The position numbers were made by a program, and so were the translations under genes. A stretch of 64,000 nucleotides of DNA, from positions 1,364,001-1,428,000 of the forward strand of contig CBDBMT010000003.1 of the NCBI GenBank assembly GCA_965207585.1, in the 5' to 3' direction. Origin of the DNA: Bin87 sp965207585 (GTDB taxonomy: Bacteria > Chloroflexota > Dehalococcoidia > Lucifugimonadales > UBA3495). This document shows, one piece after another, positions 34,648-43,090 of the stretch. Position 1 is the stretch's first letter. The number at the start of each line of letters is the position of its first letter. The notes below the pieces were generated by a model. The model saw nothing but the letters and a program-made list of their open reading frames with translations. It made no database searches and was not told the DNA's origin.

Positions 34648-34676
34648 ATGATAGACTTTGATATAGACCATGTCAA
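34648..34676 (-). promoter_or_regulatory. Strong minus-strand promoter for the mini-protein/zinc-ribbon pair
   Basis: TTGACA (34671-34676), 17-nt spacer, TATCAT (34648-34653) on the minus strand. The first gene starts at 34466, leaving a leader of about 170 nt with no ORF of note; regulation in this leader is possible. Confidence 0.75.
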
Positions 34677-34677
34677 G
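34656..34677. promoter_or_regulatory. Imperfect inverted repeat resembling a HAIR (HspR) operator
   Basis: CTTTGAT-N8-TGTCAAG lies between the hspR promoter and the divergent promoter. The HspR operator consensus is CTTGAGT-N7-ACTCAAG; only the CTT/xxTCAAG parts agree. If real, HspR would repress both directions. Tentative. Confidence 0.3.
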
Positions 34678-34701
34678 GGGTTATATTGCCATCGTAGCAT
34701 G

Positions 34702-34710
34702 TGATATAAT
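34702..34710 (+). promoter_or_regulatory. Extended -10 promoter of hspR
   Basis: TGATATAAT is a perfect extended -10 (TGnTATAAT). No good -35 is seen. Transcription would start near 34717, about 16 nt before ATG 34733. Confidence 0.6.
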
Positions 34711-34732
34711 TCACGCATGGAGCGTCACCCAG

Positions 34733-35266
34733 ATGCAACAGCAATGGACCAACCGCCATCAGACCCGCCGCACTCGCCTGGAGCCGTATCCGGCCCCGAG
34801 CGTAGAGGCGCCGGCGGGCTGGCCGGAAGGGATGTCCCCGGCGACGACGCGCGGATCGGGCGGTTCCACCGCGCCGGAAGCCGCCGGTTCGGACGGGAAC
34901 ACCGCCGGCCCGAACATGGAACTGGAAGGGGTGTACATCATTTCCGTGGCCGCGCGCCTGCTCGAGATGCATCCCCAGACCCTGCGCAAGTACGAGCGGC
35001 TGGGCCTCATCCAGCCGGTGCGGACCGTCGGCATGCTTCGGCTCTACTCCCAGGACGACCTCCGCAAGGTGATGCTGATCCGGCATCTGATGGACAACCT
35101 GGGGCTCAACCTGGCCGGGGTCGAATTCGCGCTCAAACTGGTCAACAACCTGAGCGTATTCTCCCGCCGGCTGGCCCGCGCCACCGACGACGTCGAGGTG
35201 GTGGAAAACATCCGCGAAGAGGTCGCACTGCTGTGCAGCAGCCTGAGCCTGCCCGCCCCGGAGTGA
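34733..35266 (+). CDS. hspR: HspR-type MerR-family heat-shock repressor
   Basis: The C-terminal 115 of 177 residues match HspR: YIISVAARLLEMHPQTLRKYERLGLIQPVRT (MerR-like winged HTH), LRLYSQDDLRKVMLIRHLMDN, then LGLNLAGVEFALKL, a hallmark of this subfamily. HspR normally represses the dnaK operon and uses DnaK as co-repressor, which fits its place just ahead of grpE and dnaK. The N-terminal ~60 residues are Arg/Pro/Ala-rich and absent from typical HspR (about 140 aa). The alternative start ATG 34915 would remove them. I prefer 34733 because it follows the extended -10 promoter at the right distance, but its Shine-Dalgarno is weak. Confidence 0.85.
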   Translation: MQQQWTNRHQTRRTRLEPYPAPSVEAPAGWPEGMSPATTRGSGGSTAPEAAGSDGNTAGPNMELEGVYIISVAARLLEMHPQTLRKYERLGLIQPVRTVGMLRLYSQDDLRKVMLIRHLMDNLGLNLAGVEFALKLVNNLSVFSRRLARATDDVEVVENIREEVALLCSSLSLPAPE

Positions 35267-35311
35267 TCTCGACCGGATTTACACTGGGAACCAAAATTCA
35301 GGAAAATATAA

Positions 35312-35938
35312 ATGGCAATCGATGAAACCCAACCGCCTGACACCGGTCTGCCCGACGATCTCGAATCGGGCACCCTGGCGTCTGATTTCTACGCGGCCGG
35401 GCCGTCTTCTCCGCAGGAAGCGGCCGGCGACGCCCCTCCCCTGACACCGGAGCAGGAAGCGGCAATGCTTCGCGCGGCGCTGTCTGAGGCCAACGAGGAG
35501 ATCGCTCGCCAGGCCGACGCCGTCCAGCGGGGCCTGGCCGACCTGTCCAACGCCCGCCGCCGTCACGACGAGGAACGGCTCACGATCCAGAGGCAGGCCA
35601 ACAGCCGTCTGCTGGTCGGCCTGTTGCCCATCGTGGACGAGCTTGACCTGGCGATGAACCACCTGGAAAGCGGCGCCATAACGTCAACGCCCGATGCGTC
35701 AGACTCCTGGACTGAAGGCGTACGATTGATCCAGCGCAAGCTGGCCGCCTTCCTGGAATCCCAGGGGGTCGCTCGGATCGAGTGTCTGGGCGAGCCCTTC
35801 AATCCCGAATTGCACGAGGCGGTGGGCATGGCCCAGGTCGGCGATGCCGAATCCGGCAGTATCGTCGAGGTCCTGCGGCAGGGCTACCGTCTGCACGACC
35901 GGGTCGTTCAGGTAGCCCAGGTGGTGGTAAATCAATAG
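35312..35938 (+). CDS. grpE: Nucleotide exchange factor GrpE
   Basis: The 208-residue protein has the GrpE layout: an acidic disordered N-terminus, a long coiled coil (~45-100; LSEANEEIARQADAVQRGLADLSNARRRHDEER), the four-helix region (LLVGLLPIVDELDLAMNHL), and the beta-domain with GVARIECLGEPFNPELHEAVGM and the ending GYRLHDRVVQVAQVVV. It releases ADP from DnaK. It lies between hspR (45 bp) and dnaK (95 bp, containing a REP-like unit) and belongs to the same heat-shock cluster. CAGGA upstream of ATG 35312 acts as ribosome-binding site. Confidence 0.95.
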   Translation: MAIDETQPPDTGLPDDLESGTLASDFYAAGPSSPQEAAGDAPPLTPEQEAAMLRAALSEANEEIARQADAVQRGLADLSNARRRHDEERLTIQRQANSRLLVGLLPIVDELDLAMNHLESGAITSTPDASDSWTEGVRLIQRKLAAFLESQGVARIECLGEPFNPELHEAVGMAQVGDAESGSIVEVLRQGYRLHDRVVQVAQVVVNQ

Positions 35939-35970
35939 GGACGATTGATTATTCGCCCCCGCGCGTGCAA

Positions 35971-36000
35971 CTGGATTCCGGCTTTCGCCGGAATGACGAG
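35971..36000. repeat. REP-like palindrome, copy 3 (half unit)
   Basis: CTGGATTCCGGCTTTCGCCGGAATGACGAG, in the grpE-dnaK gap. The hairpin could stabilise or attenuate the mRNA between the two genes. Confidence 0.75.
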
Positions 36001-36033
36001 TGTGCTGACAAACTAGTTTGAGGAGACACGACA

Positions 36034-37926
36034 ATGGCAAGGATTCTAGGCATCGACCTCGGCACGACCAACTCGGTGGCTGCGGTGATCGAAGCCGGTG
36101 AGGCTGACGTGGTTGAGAGCGCCGAGGGGAGCCGCATCACGCCCTCCGTGGTGGCCGTCAACGCCCGCAGTGGTGAGCGGTACGTGGGGCAAACGGCCAA
36201 GCGACAGGCCGTTACGAACCCGGACAACACTATCTTCTCGGTAAAGCGGCTGATGGGAAGGCGTTTCAGCGACCCCGAAGTTCAGGACGCCGCCAAGCGC
36301 CTGCCCTACAAGATCGCCTCCGGCGACAACGGCGACGCCCACGTGGAGATGGCCGGGCAGAACTACGCGCCTCCCCAGATCTCCAGCATGATCCTGCAAA
36401 AAATCCGCCAGGACGCCGAGGCGAAGCTGGGCGAGCGCATCACCGAGGCCGTCATCACGGTGCCGGCCTACTTCAACGACTCCCAGCGCCAGGCCACCGT
36501 TGACGCCGGCAAGGTCGCCGGCCTGGACGTGAAGCGCATCATCAACGAACCCACTGCCGCCGCGCTGGCCTACGGCATCGACCGGCAGCAGACTGACTCC
36601 AAGATCGCCGTCTTCGACCTCGGCGGCGGCACTTTCGACATCACCATCCTCGACCTTGGCGCCGGCGTCTTCGAGGTGTTGTCCACCAACGGGGACACTT
36701 ATCTCGGCGGCGACGACTTCGACGAGGCCATCCTGAATTGGCTGGTCACGGAGTTCCGCGCCGAAACCGGGATCGACCTGTCCCAGGACCGCATGGCTCT
36801 CCAGCGGCTGCGCGACGCGGCCGAGCGCGCCAAGATCGAGCTGTCCAGCACGCTGGAAACGGAAATCAACCTGCCCTTCATCACCGCCGACGCCAGCGGC
36901 CCGCAGCACCTGGTCAAGCCCCTCAGCCGTTCCCGCCTGGAGCAGTTGGTCGGGGACCTCATCGACCGCACGGCAGGACCGTGCCGGCAGGCGATCTCCG
37001 ACGCCGGCGTCAGCGCGGGCAGCATCAACGACGTCATCCTCGTGGGCGGCATGACCCGGATGCCGGCCGTCCAGGCCAAGGTCCAGCAGATCTTCGGCAA
37101 GGAGCCCTCCCGCTCGGTCAATCCGGACGAGGCAGTGGCGCTGGGCGCCGCCATCCAGGCCGGCGTCCTGGGCGGCGACGTGGGCGACATCGTCCTGCTG
37201 GACGTCACCCCGCTGACCCTGGGCATCGAAACCCTGGGCAACGTGACCACCGCGCTGATCCCGCGCAACACCACCATCCCCACGAAGAAGACCGAGACCT
37301 TCACCACCGCGGCCGACGGTCAAGGCAGCGTGGACATTCACGTGCTGCAGGGCGAACGGCCCATGTCGGCTGACAACAAGACCATCGGCCGTTTCATGCT
37401 GGACGGCATCCTGCCCGCCCCGCGGGGCGTGCCGCAGATCGAAGTCACCTTCGACATCGACTCCAACGGCATTCTGAGCGTGTCCGCCCAGGACAAGGGC
37501 ACCGGCAAGGAGCAGCACATCGTCATCCAGACCAGCAGCGGCCTGTCCGACGAGGACATCGAGCGCATGATGGCCGAGGCCGAGGTCAACGAGGAGAGCG
37601 ACCGGCAACGGCGCGCCGAGATCGAGACCCGCAACCAGGCCGACAGCCTGGCCTACTCGGCCGAGCGTCTGCTGACCGAAAACGCCGAAACGTTGCCCGC
37701 CGACCTCAAGGCCGAGGCCGATGGCAAGCTGGAAGCGCTCAAGTCAGCCATCGCGGCCAACAACGTGGCGCAGATGCAGACGGCGATGAACGAACTGAAC
37801 GAAGCCCTGCAGCGCGTGGGCCAGGCGGTGTATTCCCAGCCGGGTCAGGGCGGACCGGGCGCAGCATCCGGCGGCGCGGACACCGGGCCCGACGACACGG
37901 TTGAGGGCGAGTTCCGCGAAGTCTAA
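36034..37926 (+). CDS. dnaK: Hsp70 chaperone DnaK
   Basis: The 630-residue protein is a full DnaK: ILGIDLGTTNSVAAVIE at the N-terminus, phosphate motifs IINEPTAAALAYGID and VFDLGGGTFDITILDLG, VGGMTRMPAVQ, the linker and substrate domain (DIVLLDVTPLTLGIETLG...), and a Gly-rich end with DDTVEGEFREV. ATP-driven folding chaperone, working with GrpE and a J protein. GAGGAG precedes ATG 36034. No dnaJ follows in this window. After the stop, a GC stem around 37951-37978 with G-U pairs might terminate transcription, though it lacks a T-run. Confidence 0.98.
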   Translation: MARILGIDLGTTNSVAAVIEAGEADVVESAEGSRITPSVVAVNARSGERYVGQTAKRQAVTNPDNTIFSVKRLMGRRFSDPEVQDAAKRLPYKIASGDNGDAHVEMAGQNYAPPQISSMILQKIRQDAEAKLGERITEAVITVPAYFNDSQRQATVDAGKVAGLDVKRIINEPTAAALAYGIDRQQTDSKIAVFDLGGGTFDITILDLGAGVFEVLSTNGDTYLGGDDFDEAILNWLVTEFRAETGIDLSQDRMALQRLRDAAERAKIELSSTLETEINLPFITADASGPQHLVKPLSRSRLEQLVGDLIDRTAGPCRQAISDAGVSAGSINDVILVGGMTRMPAVQAKVQQIFGKEPSRSVNPDEAVALGAAIQAGVLGGDVGDIVLLDVTPLTLGIETLGNVTTALIPRNTTIPTKKTETFTTAADGQGSVDIHVLQGERPMSADNKTIGRFMLDGILPAPRGVPQIEVTFDIDSNGILSVSAQDKGTGKEQHIVIQTSSGLSDEDIERMMAEAEVNEESDRQRRAEIETRNQADSLAYSAERLLTENAETLPADLKAEADGKLEALKSAIAANNVAQMQTAMNELNEALQRVGQAVYSQPGQGGPGAASGGADTGPDDTVEGEFREV

Positions 37927-38059
37927 AGGCAGGAGATGCGTGCCGGCGGGGGCGGGCGTTGCGCTCGCCTCCGCGTGGCTGCAAGGAAACCCCGAGGGCT
38001 TGCCAAACCGTAAATCCCTTGTAAACTAGGCCAACGTCATATTCGAGCATCCCCAAAAG

Positions 38060-38068
38060 TGCTATAAT
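38060..38068 (+). promoter_or_regulatory. Extended -10 promoter of the small acidic gene
   Basis: TGCTATAAT, a perfect extended -10, with the transcription start expected near 38075, about 50 nt before the start codon. Confidence 0.6.
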
Positions 38069-38126
38069 GGCGTTGAGCTCAGCATCCGCCGCGGGTGCCG
38101 CCCCGACGGACATTGGGAGAGGAGCA

Positions 38127-38459
38127 ATGAGCGCATCACAAAGAGAAAATACAGAAGTCACTGATTTGGATAATGAAAATCCAGTGGTGGGAACCGCGCC
38201 AATAGGCGTGGAACAGCAGGCAGGCCCCGAGGTAGAGGATTACGAAACCGAGGCGCTGACCCCGCTTCAGTCGCACTATCTCGAAACTTTGCGACAGTTG
38301 ATCGAGGTCAAGAACGAATACCAGACGGCGCCCGAATACGAGGGCTGGATGATGGACGCCATCAAGCGCTCCATCTACTCCGCGCTGCGAGATTGCATGG
38401 AAGCCAACATCGGCGACGCGGCCAAGGCGCTCCTGAACCAGGAACATCAGGTCAACTAA
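38127..38459 (+). CDS. Small acidic conserved-looking protein, function unknown
   Basis: The 110-residue protein has an acidic disordered N-terminus (~45 residues) and a helical C-terminal half (LTPLQSHYLETLRQLIEVKNEYQ... MMDAIKRSIYSALRDCMEANIGDAAKALL). GGGAGAGGAG directly precedes ATG 38127 and decides this start over the upstream ATG at 38067. It has its own promoter and a terminator, so it is a single-gene unit between dnaK and the tRNA cluster. Not recognised. Confidence 0.7.
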   Translation: MSASQRENTEVTDLDNENPVVGTAPIGVEQQAGPEVEDYETEALTPLQSHYLETLRQLIEVKNEYQTAPEYEGWMMDAIKRSIYSALRDCMEANIGDAAKALLNQEHQVN

Positions 38460-38479
38460 CCACTGAGCTTGGAAGACAG

Positions 38480-38514
38480 GCGGGCTGGAGGATCGCTCCG
38501 GCCCGCTCTTTTTG
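38480..38514 (+). terminator. Intrinsic terminator of the small acidic gene
   Basis: GCGGGCTGGAG-GATCG-CTCCGGCCCGC (one G-U pair) followed by TCTTTTTG. Confidence 0.9.
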
Positions 38515-38563
38515 TTGCAGTTCAAGCAAGCCGATTGACCTGCTCCCGGCCTGCCGGCGCCGT

Positions 38564-38594
38564 TTGACAGACGTTTCCGCCCGTATGCTATACT
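38564..38594 (+). promoter_or_regulatory. Promoter of the tRNA-Leu(GAG) cluster
   Basis: TTGACA (38564-38569) and TATACT (38589-38594) preceded by TGC, an extended -10; the spacer is 19 nt. It ends 13 nt before the tRNA. Confidence 0.65.
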
Positions 38595-38607
38595 CACCTA
38601 TGCGCTA

Positions 38608-38694
38608 GCCGAGGTGGTGGAAATGGTAGACACGCGGTCTTGAGGGGGCCGTGGGCTTTCGCTCGTGTGGGTTCAAGTCCCGCCCTCGGCACCA
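38608..38694 (+). tRNA. tRNA-Leu (anticodon GAG)
   Basis: Acceptor GCCGAGG/CCTCGGC, anticodon loop TTGAGGG (GAG), long variable arm, T arm GGTTCAAGTCC, encoded ACCA end. Confidence 0.96.
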
Positions 38695-38750
38695 TCACCG
38701 TCGCATAAAGACAACGTGACGATGATCAAGACAGCGCAGCGCAGAAACGA

Positions 38751-38826
38751 GGCGACGTAGCCAAGTGGTTAAGGCGGAGGTCTGCAAAACCTCTATTCGG
38801 CGGTTCGAATCCGCCCGTCGCCTCCA
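38751..38826 (+). tRNA. tRNA-Cys (anticodon GCA)
   Basis: Acceptor GGCGACG/CGTCGCC, D arm TAGCCAAGTGGTTAAGGC, anticodon loop CTGCAAA (GCA), T arm GGTTCGAATCC, encoded TCCA end. Confidence 0.97.
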
Positions 38827-38935
38827 CATTTTCGACGTTAATCAACGGTCATCACCCGAACGGCCCGCGAGGCCAGAGAAACCCGGCGCAGCGCTTTGGC
38901 TTGACTAGGCGTTGCGCCTTTTGGTTTTGAAACGT

Positions 38936-39022
38936 GCCGAGGTGGCGAAATGGCAGACGCGGCGGACTTAAAATCCGCTACCTCCCGGAGGTGTGTGGGT
39001 TCGAGTCCCTCCCTCGGCACCA
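38936..39022 (+). tRNA. tRNA-Leu (anticodon UAA)
   Basis: Acceptor GCCGAGG/CCTCGGC, anticodon loop CTTAAAA (UAA), long variable arm (CCTCCCGGAGGTG), T arm GGTTCGAGTCC, encoded ACCA end. Confidence 0.97.
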
Positions 39023-39036
39023 AAATCTCAATACCA

Positions 39037-39092
39037 GGGCGGTTCATGCTTGTTTCCGGTATCAACAAGCGGCGAACCGCCCTCTTTTGCGC
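39037..39092 (+). terminator. Terminator after the tRNA cluster
   Basis: GGGCGGTTC ... GAACCGCCC with an inner GCTTG/CAAGC pair, followed by TCTTTTG. Confidence 0.8.
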
Positions 39093-39399
39093 CCCGACGT
39101 GGGACAATTGTGGGACAAACTTACGCAAGCCTACCGGACCGGACACGTCTGTACGGCATCAAACCGCACACAGAGACCGGCGATCTGACGACCGATTTCC
39201 AGCGAACCATTTCCGGGAACACAGACCCAATCGGGTCAGATTTGTCCCACATAGAGGCGGGTGTGGGCCGGTCAGCTGGCGTCGTCGTCCCCGCCGTTCG
39301 CGTGACGGGTTTGGGGATGACCAACGCGGTACGGTTTAGCTCCCGATCCCCCGCAACGCGGCTACTCCGCCATCCGGCGGTCCCTGTCGGCTTCGGCGT
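39093..39399. other. Gene-poor stretch after the tRNA cluster
   Basis: No convincing gene. It begins with a short direct repeat (gtgggacaa twice, 39098-39116). The location behind a tRNA-Leu and before broken genes would suit an integration site, but no integrase and no matching att copy is seen. Confidence 0.3.
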
Positions 39400-39640
39400 G
39401 GTTGGCCCAGGTTCTCGAGTATCCAGGCCCGTGACCGGTACGCTTCCGGGCCATGCTTTGGGAACAGCTCGATGTGCCGGTTTCATGTCGGCCAACGCCT
39501 GTCACCAGTCCCGACTCAGAAGTTGCGTCAAGGCGATGGCGCAGTGTCCGTAGCCAATGGGGTGGTGCTGGTCAAGCTCAATGGCGCGGCTGGCATCCTC
39601 GGCTCCCTTATGGGTTGAGGGGTGGCGTCGGGGGCCGAGC
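39400..39640 (-). pseudogene. Broken partial copy of the TPR lipoprotein gene
   Basis: The minus strand encodes KGAEDASRAIELDQHHPIGYGHCAIALTQ, then a stop and a frameshift, then degraded homologues of the end (ALADMK..., AWPGS...). It is clearly a paralogue of the intact gene at 44580-45275 (KGVEDASRAIELDPHHPMGYGHRAIALTQ). The N-terminal half is missing. Confidence 0.8.
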
Positions 39641-39789
39641 CGGACTACGTGCCAGCCACGTAGAAACTCCTCGATGGCGTCATGGGAGCCATTGGCGAGT
39701 TCTTCAAGGGGAACCTGTCCCATCACCGACTGGCGCGGACGGCTCTGGCGCCGCATCGATTTCGGCGTTCCCTTGGTCTGCGGTTGGCG

Positions 39790-41343
39790 CTACCGACCTC
39801 GCTTCATGAAGTCCGCGGCCATCTCCGCCATAGCGATGACGGTCAGGTTGGGGTTGGCCCGCACCGCTTCAGGCATGATCGACGCGTCGACGACGCGCAG
39901 CCCTTGAATCCCGTGAACCCTGCCGTACTGGTCGACGACGGCTGTCTCGTCATCGGCGGGTCCCATCCGGCAGGTGCTGGAGACGTGGTGGGCCGTGATG
40001 ACGTTCCGCCGCATCCACAGGTCCAGCGCTTCGTCGTCCTCCAGGACCGCCCGCGATGGGCCAGAGAGTTCCTCGACTATGCCGCCGAAAGCCCGGTGGC
40101 GGAACAGATCCGAGCACATCCTGACGCTCGCCCTCAGGCGTTCCAGGTCGAAGGGGTGGTCCAGGAGGTTGAGGTCAATGCGAGGCTGTTGCCTCGGGTC
40201 GTGGGACCGGATGGCCAATTCCCCGTGGCTGAGGGCCGTGTACAGGCACTGGCTGACCCCTATCCCCTCGGGTTCCATGTGGTCCACGCCGCGCATGGGC
40301 GTCGCCGACGAGTAGTTGCCCATGTAGATGACCATGTCGTTGGTGTACGGCGACCCCGGCGCCGTGAATCTCAGCGTGACGGTTCCGGTGTTGACCTGGT
40401 CCGTGTCCAGCGGGAAGTCCGGTCGGGTGCGCCAGAACATCGGCACGTCCGGGTGGTCCCTCAGGTTGCGACCCACGCCGGGGAGGCTCGCAACGATGGG
40501 AATGTCCAACGGGCGGAGTTGGTCGGCTGGTCCAACACCCGACAGCAGGAGCAGGTGAGGCGATCCGATGGCGCCGGCGCACAGTATGATCTCCTCCCCG
40601 CGGAACTCGCGCTCTCCATCAGGCGCGGTCCCACGGACGCCGCCGGCCCGAGTTCCTTCGAATATCACCTGGTGCACCGGGGTTTCGGGAACGATGGTCA
40701 GGTTTTCCCTATGCCTGGCTGGGCCAAGGTATCCTATAGCGGTACTTACCCTCGTGCGGCCGTCGATGTTGAAGGCCAGAGGCCCGACTCCGGTGGAGCC
40801 GGGCCTGTTGTGGTCCGGGCAATTCGGGAACCCGGCGTCCAGGCAGGCTTGGTAGAAGGCGTGCTGCTGCGGTCCCCAAGCGCTTTCGGGGTAGCGACGG
40901 CAGAGTATTGGCCCGTCGTTGCCGTGGAACTCGTCCCGAAAGTCCTGGTCGTTTTCCAGCTTGATCAGGTAGGGGAGTACTTTCTCGAATGCCCACTGGG
41001 TGTTGCCCCATTGGGCCCAGAGGTCAAAGTCCTGCGGCATGGGACGGAGGAACTGAGCGTCGTTGACCGCGCTGGATCCGCCGGTGACCCTGCCACGGGG
41101 GACGTCTATATCGGCTTCGCCCGTCGCCCTGGCGCGGAAGCTCCAGATGTGTCCGCCGTCCCAGATCGTGGTGTTGGCGCCGAAGGCGTGCCTGACTTCA
41201 TCGGGGATCAGATTAGGGTCTGGGTAGTCGGGACCCGCCTCCAGGAGGAGGACCGAGCGGTGAGGATCTTCGGTGAGGCGGGCGGCCAAGACCGTTCCCG
41301 CGGAACCGGCTCCCACGATGATGTGGTCGTATCTTTTTGCCAT
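39790..41343 (-). CDS. GMC-family FAD-dependent oxidoreductase
   Basis: The 517-residue protein has the GMC plan: DHIIVGAGSAGTVLAARL (Rossmann FAD motif), GGSSAVNDAQFLRP (GMC signature 1), GAIGSPHLLLLSGVGP (signature 2), the active-site His in AHHVSSTCRMG, and VRANPNLTVIAMAEMAADF at the C-terminus. Members oxidise alcohols such as choline, glucose or aromatic alcohols; the substrate is not predictable here. I start it at MAKRYD (41343), preceded by AAGGAA, not at the upstream in-frame ATG. It follows the sulfatase-like gene by 65 bp in the same direction, so a shared transcript is likely. Confidence 0.93.
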   Translation of the reverse strand: MAKRYDHIIVGAGSAGTVLAARLTEDPHRSVLLLEAGPDYPDPNLIPDEVRHAFGANTTIWDGGHIWSFRARATGEADIDVPRGRVTGGSSAVNDAQFLRPMPQDFDLWAQWGNTQWAFEKVLPYLIKLENDQDFRDEFHGNDGPILCRRYPESAWGPQQHAFYQACLDAGFPNCPDHNRPGSTGVGPLAFNIDGRTRVSTAIGYLGPARHRENLTIVPETPVHQVIFEGTRAGGVRGTAPDGEREFRGEEIILCAGAIGSPHLLLLSGVGPADQLRPLDIPIVASLPGVGRNLRDHPDVPMFWRTRPDFPLDTDQVNTGTVTLRFTAPGSPYTNDMVIYMGNYSSATPMRGVDHMEPEGIGVSQCLYTALSHGELAIRSHDPRQQPRIDLNLLDHPFDLERLRASVRMCSDLFRHRAFGGIVEELSGPSRAVLEDDEALDLWMRRNVITAHHVSSTCRMGPADDETAVVDQYGRVHGIQGLRVVDASIMPEAVRANPNLTVIAMAEMAADFMKRGR

Positions 41344-41408
41344 GTGGTTCCTTCGCGTCGGCGGCAAGCGAGATGCCCCTGTGCCTCTTTTCAGGTCGGC
41401 AGGCGTTC

Positions 41409-42803
41409 TCACATCCTCAGTTCCAGTCGCGGGTTGAGGAGGCGATTGGGAACCTCGGTTTCCCGCATGAACCGCACCAGCTTCTGGTGCAGTTCGGCTG
41501 CAACGTCCATGTGGGTTTCGATGACGTTGTCCGACTGTCTGGGGTCGGCGGTCGGGTTGTAGAGCTTCGAGACCCCGGGGAGCGGGCTGTAGAGCAGGCT
41601 CCAGCCGCCGGATGTGACAGTGGTCACGGGCGGCTCCGTCAGCACGCGCAGAAGGTTGTCTACGGAGTGCACCGGATCCCCCACGTTAGCGAAGGGCAGG
41701 CTGCTCACTACGAAGTCCCGGCCCGGAGCCGAAGGGTCGCTGAGCGCAGGGGCCAGGGAGCGGCCTTGCACGAAGTCAGGGATCTCCAAGCCCAGGAGGC
41801 CCAGGACCGTAGGCATTACGTCCACCGCCGACGTTATGCCGGTGTAGCTGCCGGGCGGAACGCCCGGCGCTCGCAACAGCAGGGGCAGGTGGACGATTTC
41901 CTCGTAGAGCGGAGAGTAACTCCACTGGGAGCCGGGCTCGTCGTAGGGTCTGAGCGTTCCATCGGGGTACTTGTCGGAGCTCATCTTGCCGAACAGGCCG
42001 CCGTGTTCTCCGAAGTAAAAGCCGTGGTCGGTGGTGAAGATGACGATGGTTTTGTCGGCCAGCCCCATGTTCTCCACCGCCCTGAGCAGGAAGCCGGCCC
42101 ACGTGTCGACCATGGTTATCTCGCCGCAGTAGGTGGCGTGGCCTTTCCTGAGCTGTTCCTCCTGGTAGCCGGGCACGTCGTGCCAGTTGCCGTACAGCGG
42201 CAGGACCAGTTCGCCGTCGTAACCGGGCCAGTAGAGCTCGGTGTAATAGGGCGGCGCGTCCCAGGGTTCATGGGGGTCCCAGGTATCGACGTAGAGGAAG
42301 AACTCCTCCTTGTAGTGCTGTTCGAGCCAGCGCATGGCGGTCATGAAGGTCTTGGGGGCGTTCCGGTCCGCCTCGCTGCGCCAGGCCGCCCTAACGTCGA
42401 GGGCCTCGTTGTGGTAGCCGGGCTCGGGGATCAGCGACCAGAGGGTATCCTGTCCCATGTTCATGTAGAAGGACTGGAAGCCGCGGTCGTAGTTCATGCC
42501 GCCCCTCAGGTAGTAGGGAGTGTCAACGGAAGCGGCGGTGTGCATGCCGTGTTCCGCCAGTATCTCGGCCAGCGTGGTGACGCCCGTCGGTAGAGGTTCC
42601 CAACCCATGAACGACATCGTCCACCGTCCGGTCTGGTGGTCGGCGCGGGTGGGCATGGTGGGGAAACCGGCCGAGTAATGGTTGTCGAACCTGACGGCGG
42701 ACGCCGCCAGAGCGTCAAGAGAGGGCGTGCGGATTTCCCTGTTGCCGTAGGCGCCCAGGTGGTCCCGGCGGAACGAGTCGGAGACTATCCAGATGACGTT
42801 CAT
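41409..42803 (-). CDS. Sulfatase-fold (alkaline phosphatase superfamily) hydrolase with Thr in the formylglycine position
   Basis: The 464-residue protein has the sulfatase fold: IWIVSDSFRRDHLGAYG at the N-terminus, the central block VDTWDPHEPWDAP, and FTTDHGFYFGEHGGLFGK (metal ligands Asp-His). In true sulfatases the nucleophile motif is C/S-x-P-S/x-R-x4-TG. Here it reads T-M-P-T-R-A-D-H-Q-T-G-R, so the residue that becomes formylglycine is Thr and cannot be converted. A Thr nucleophile is used by other members of the superfamily (phosphodiesterases/NPP), so phosphodi- or phosphomonoesterase activity is more likely than sulfatase activity. No signal peptide is visible, so it is probably cytosolic. 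It is first in a pair with the GMC oxidoreductase. Confidence 0.88.
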   Translation of the reverse strand: MNVIWIVSDSFRRDHLGAYGNREIRTPSLDALAASAVRFDNHYSAGFPTMPTRADHQTGRWTMSFMGWEPLPTGVTTLAEILAEHGMHTAASVDTPYYLRGGMNYDRGFQSFYMNMGQDTLWSLIPEPGYHNEALDVRAAWRSEADRNAPKTFMTAMRWLEQHYKEEFFLYVDTWDPHEPWDAPPYYTELYWPGYDGELVLPLYGNWHDVPGYQEEQLRKGHATYCGEITMVDTWAGFLLRAVENMGLADKTIVIFTTDHGFYFGEHGGLFGKMSSDKYPDGTLRPYDEPGSQWSYSPLYEEIVHLPLLLRAPGVPPGSYTGITSAVDVMPTVLGLLGLEIPDFVQGRSLAPALSDPSAPGRDFVVSSLPFANVGDPVHSVDNLLRVLTEPPVTTVTSGGWSLLYSPLPGVSKLYNPTADPRQSDNVIETHMDVAAELHQKLVRFMRETEVPNRLLNPRLELRM

Positions 42804-43090
42804 GCTGACCTCCGTTGTTCATCGTGTGCTGGTTGCGCAGGCACCGGTGAGTCCACCGCGAGCCAGCGTGCAACGGTTGAATACGCTCCTGACTGCAGGG
42901 ATCCTAGGCCTCTCCTCCATCACTGGCCGCGGTGAAAACGCCAGTCGTCGCATCGTCTCGGGCGGCGCAGTGCGATTAGAGTCGCGCTGTGATCTCAGCC
43001 CCCATTGGCTGGGGCGGGAAGGTCCGTCATTTTCGACGATGGTATTTCGTGCTTCGTCTCAGTTGGGGCGGGAGCGGTCCATGCTGTCGG
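42804..43090. other. Intergenic stretch with no supported gene
   Basis: I see no ORF with coding character or clear repeats here. It should hold the promoter for the minus-strand sulfatase gene; no strong promoter match stands out. Confidence 0.3.

Noticed and set aside
36046..37608. 520-codon open frame opposite dnaK
   Set aside because: Antisense shadow of a highly conserved gene.
39098..39116. gtgggacaa direct repeat as a phage att site
   Set aside because: Only two very short copies side by side, no integrase nearby and no distant partner found by eye.
38993..39553. 186-codon open frame after the tRNA-Leu
   Set aside because: It begins inside the tRNA, overlaps a terminator and the TPR pseudogene on the other strand, and has no coding character.
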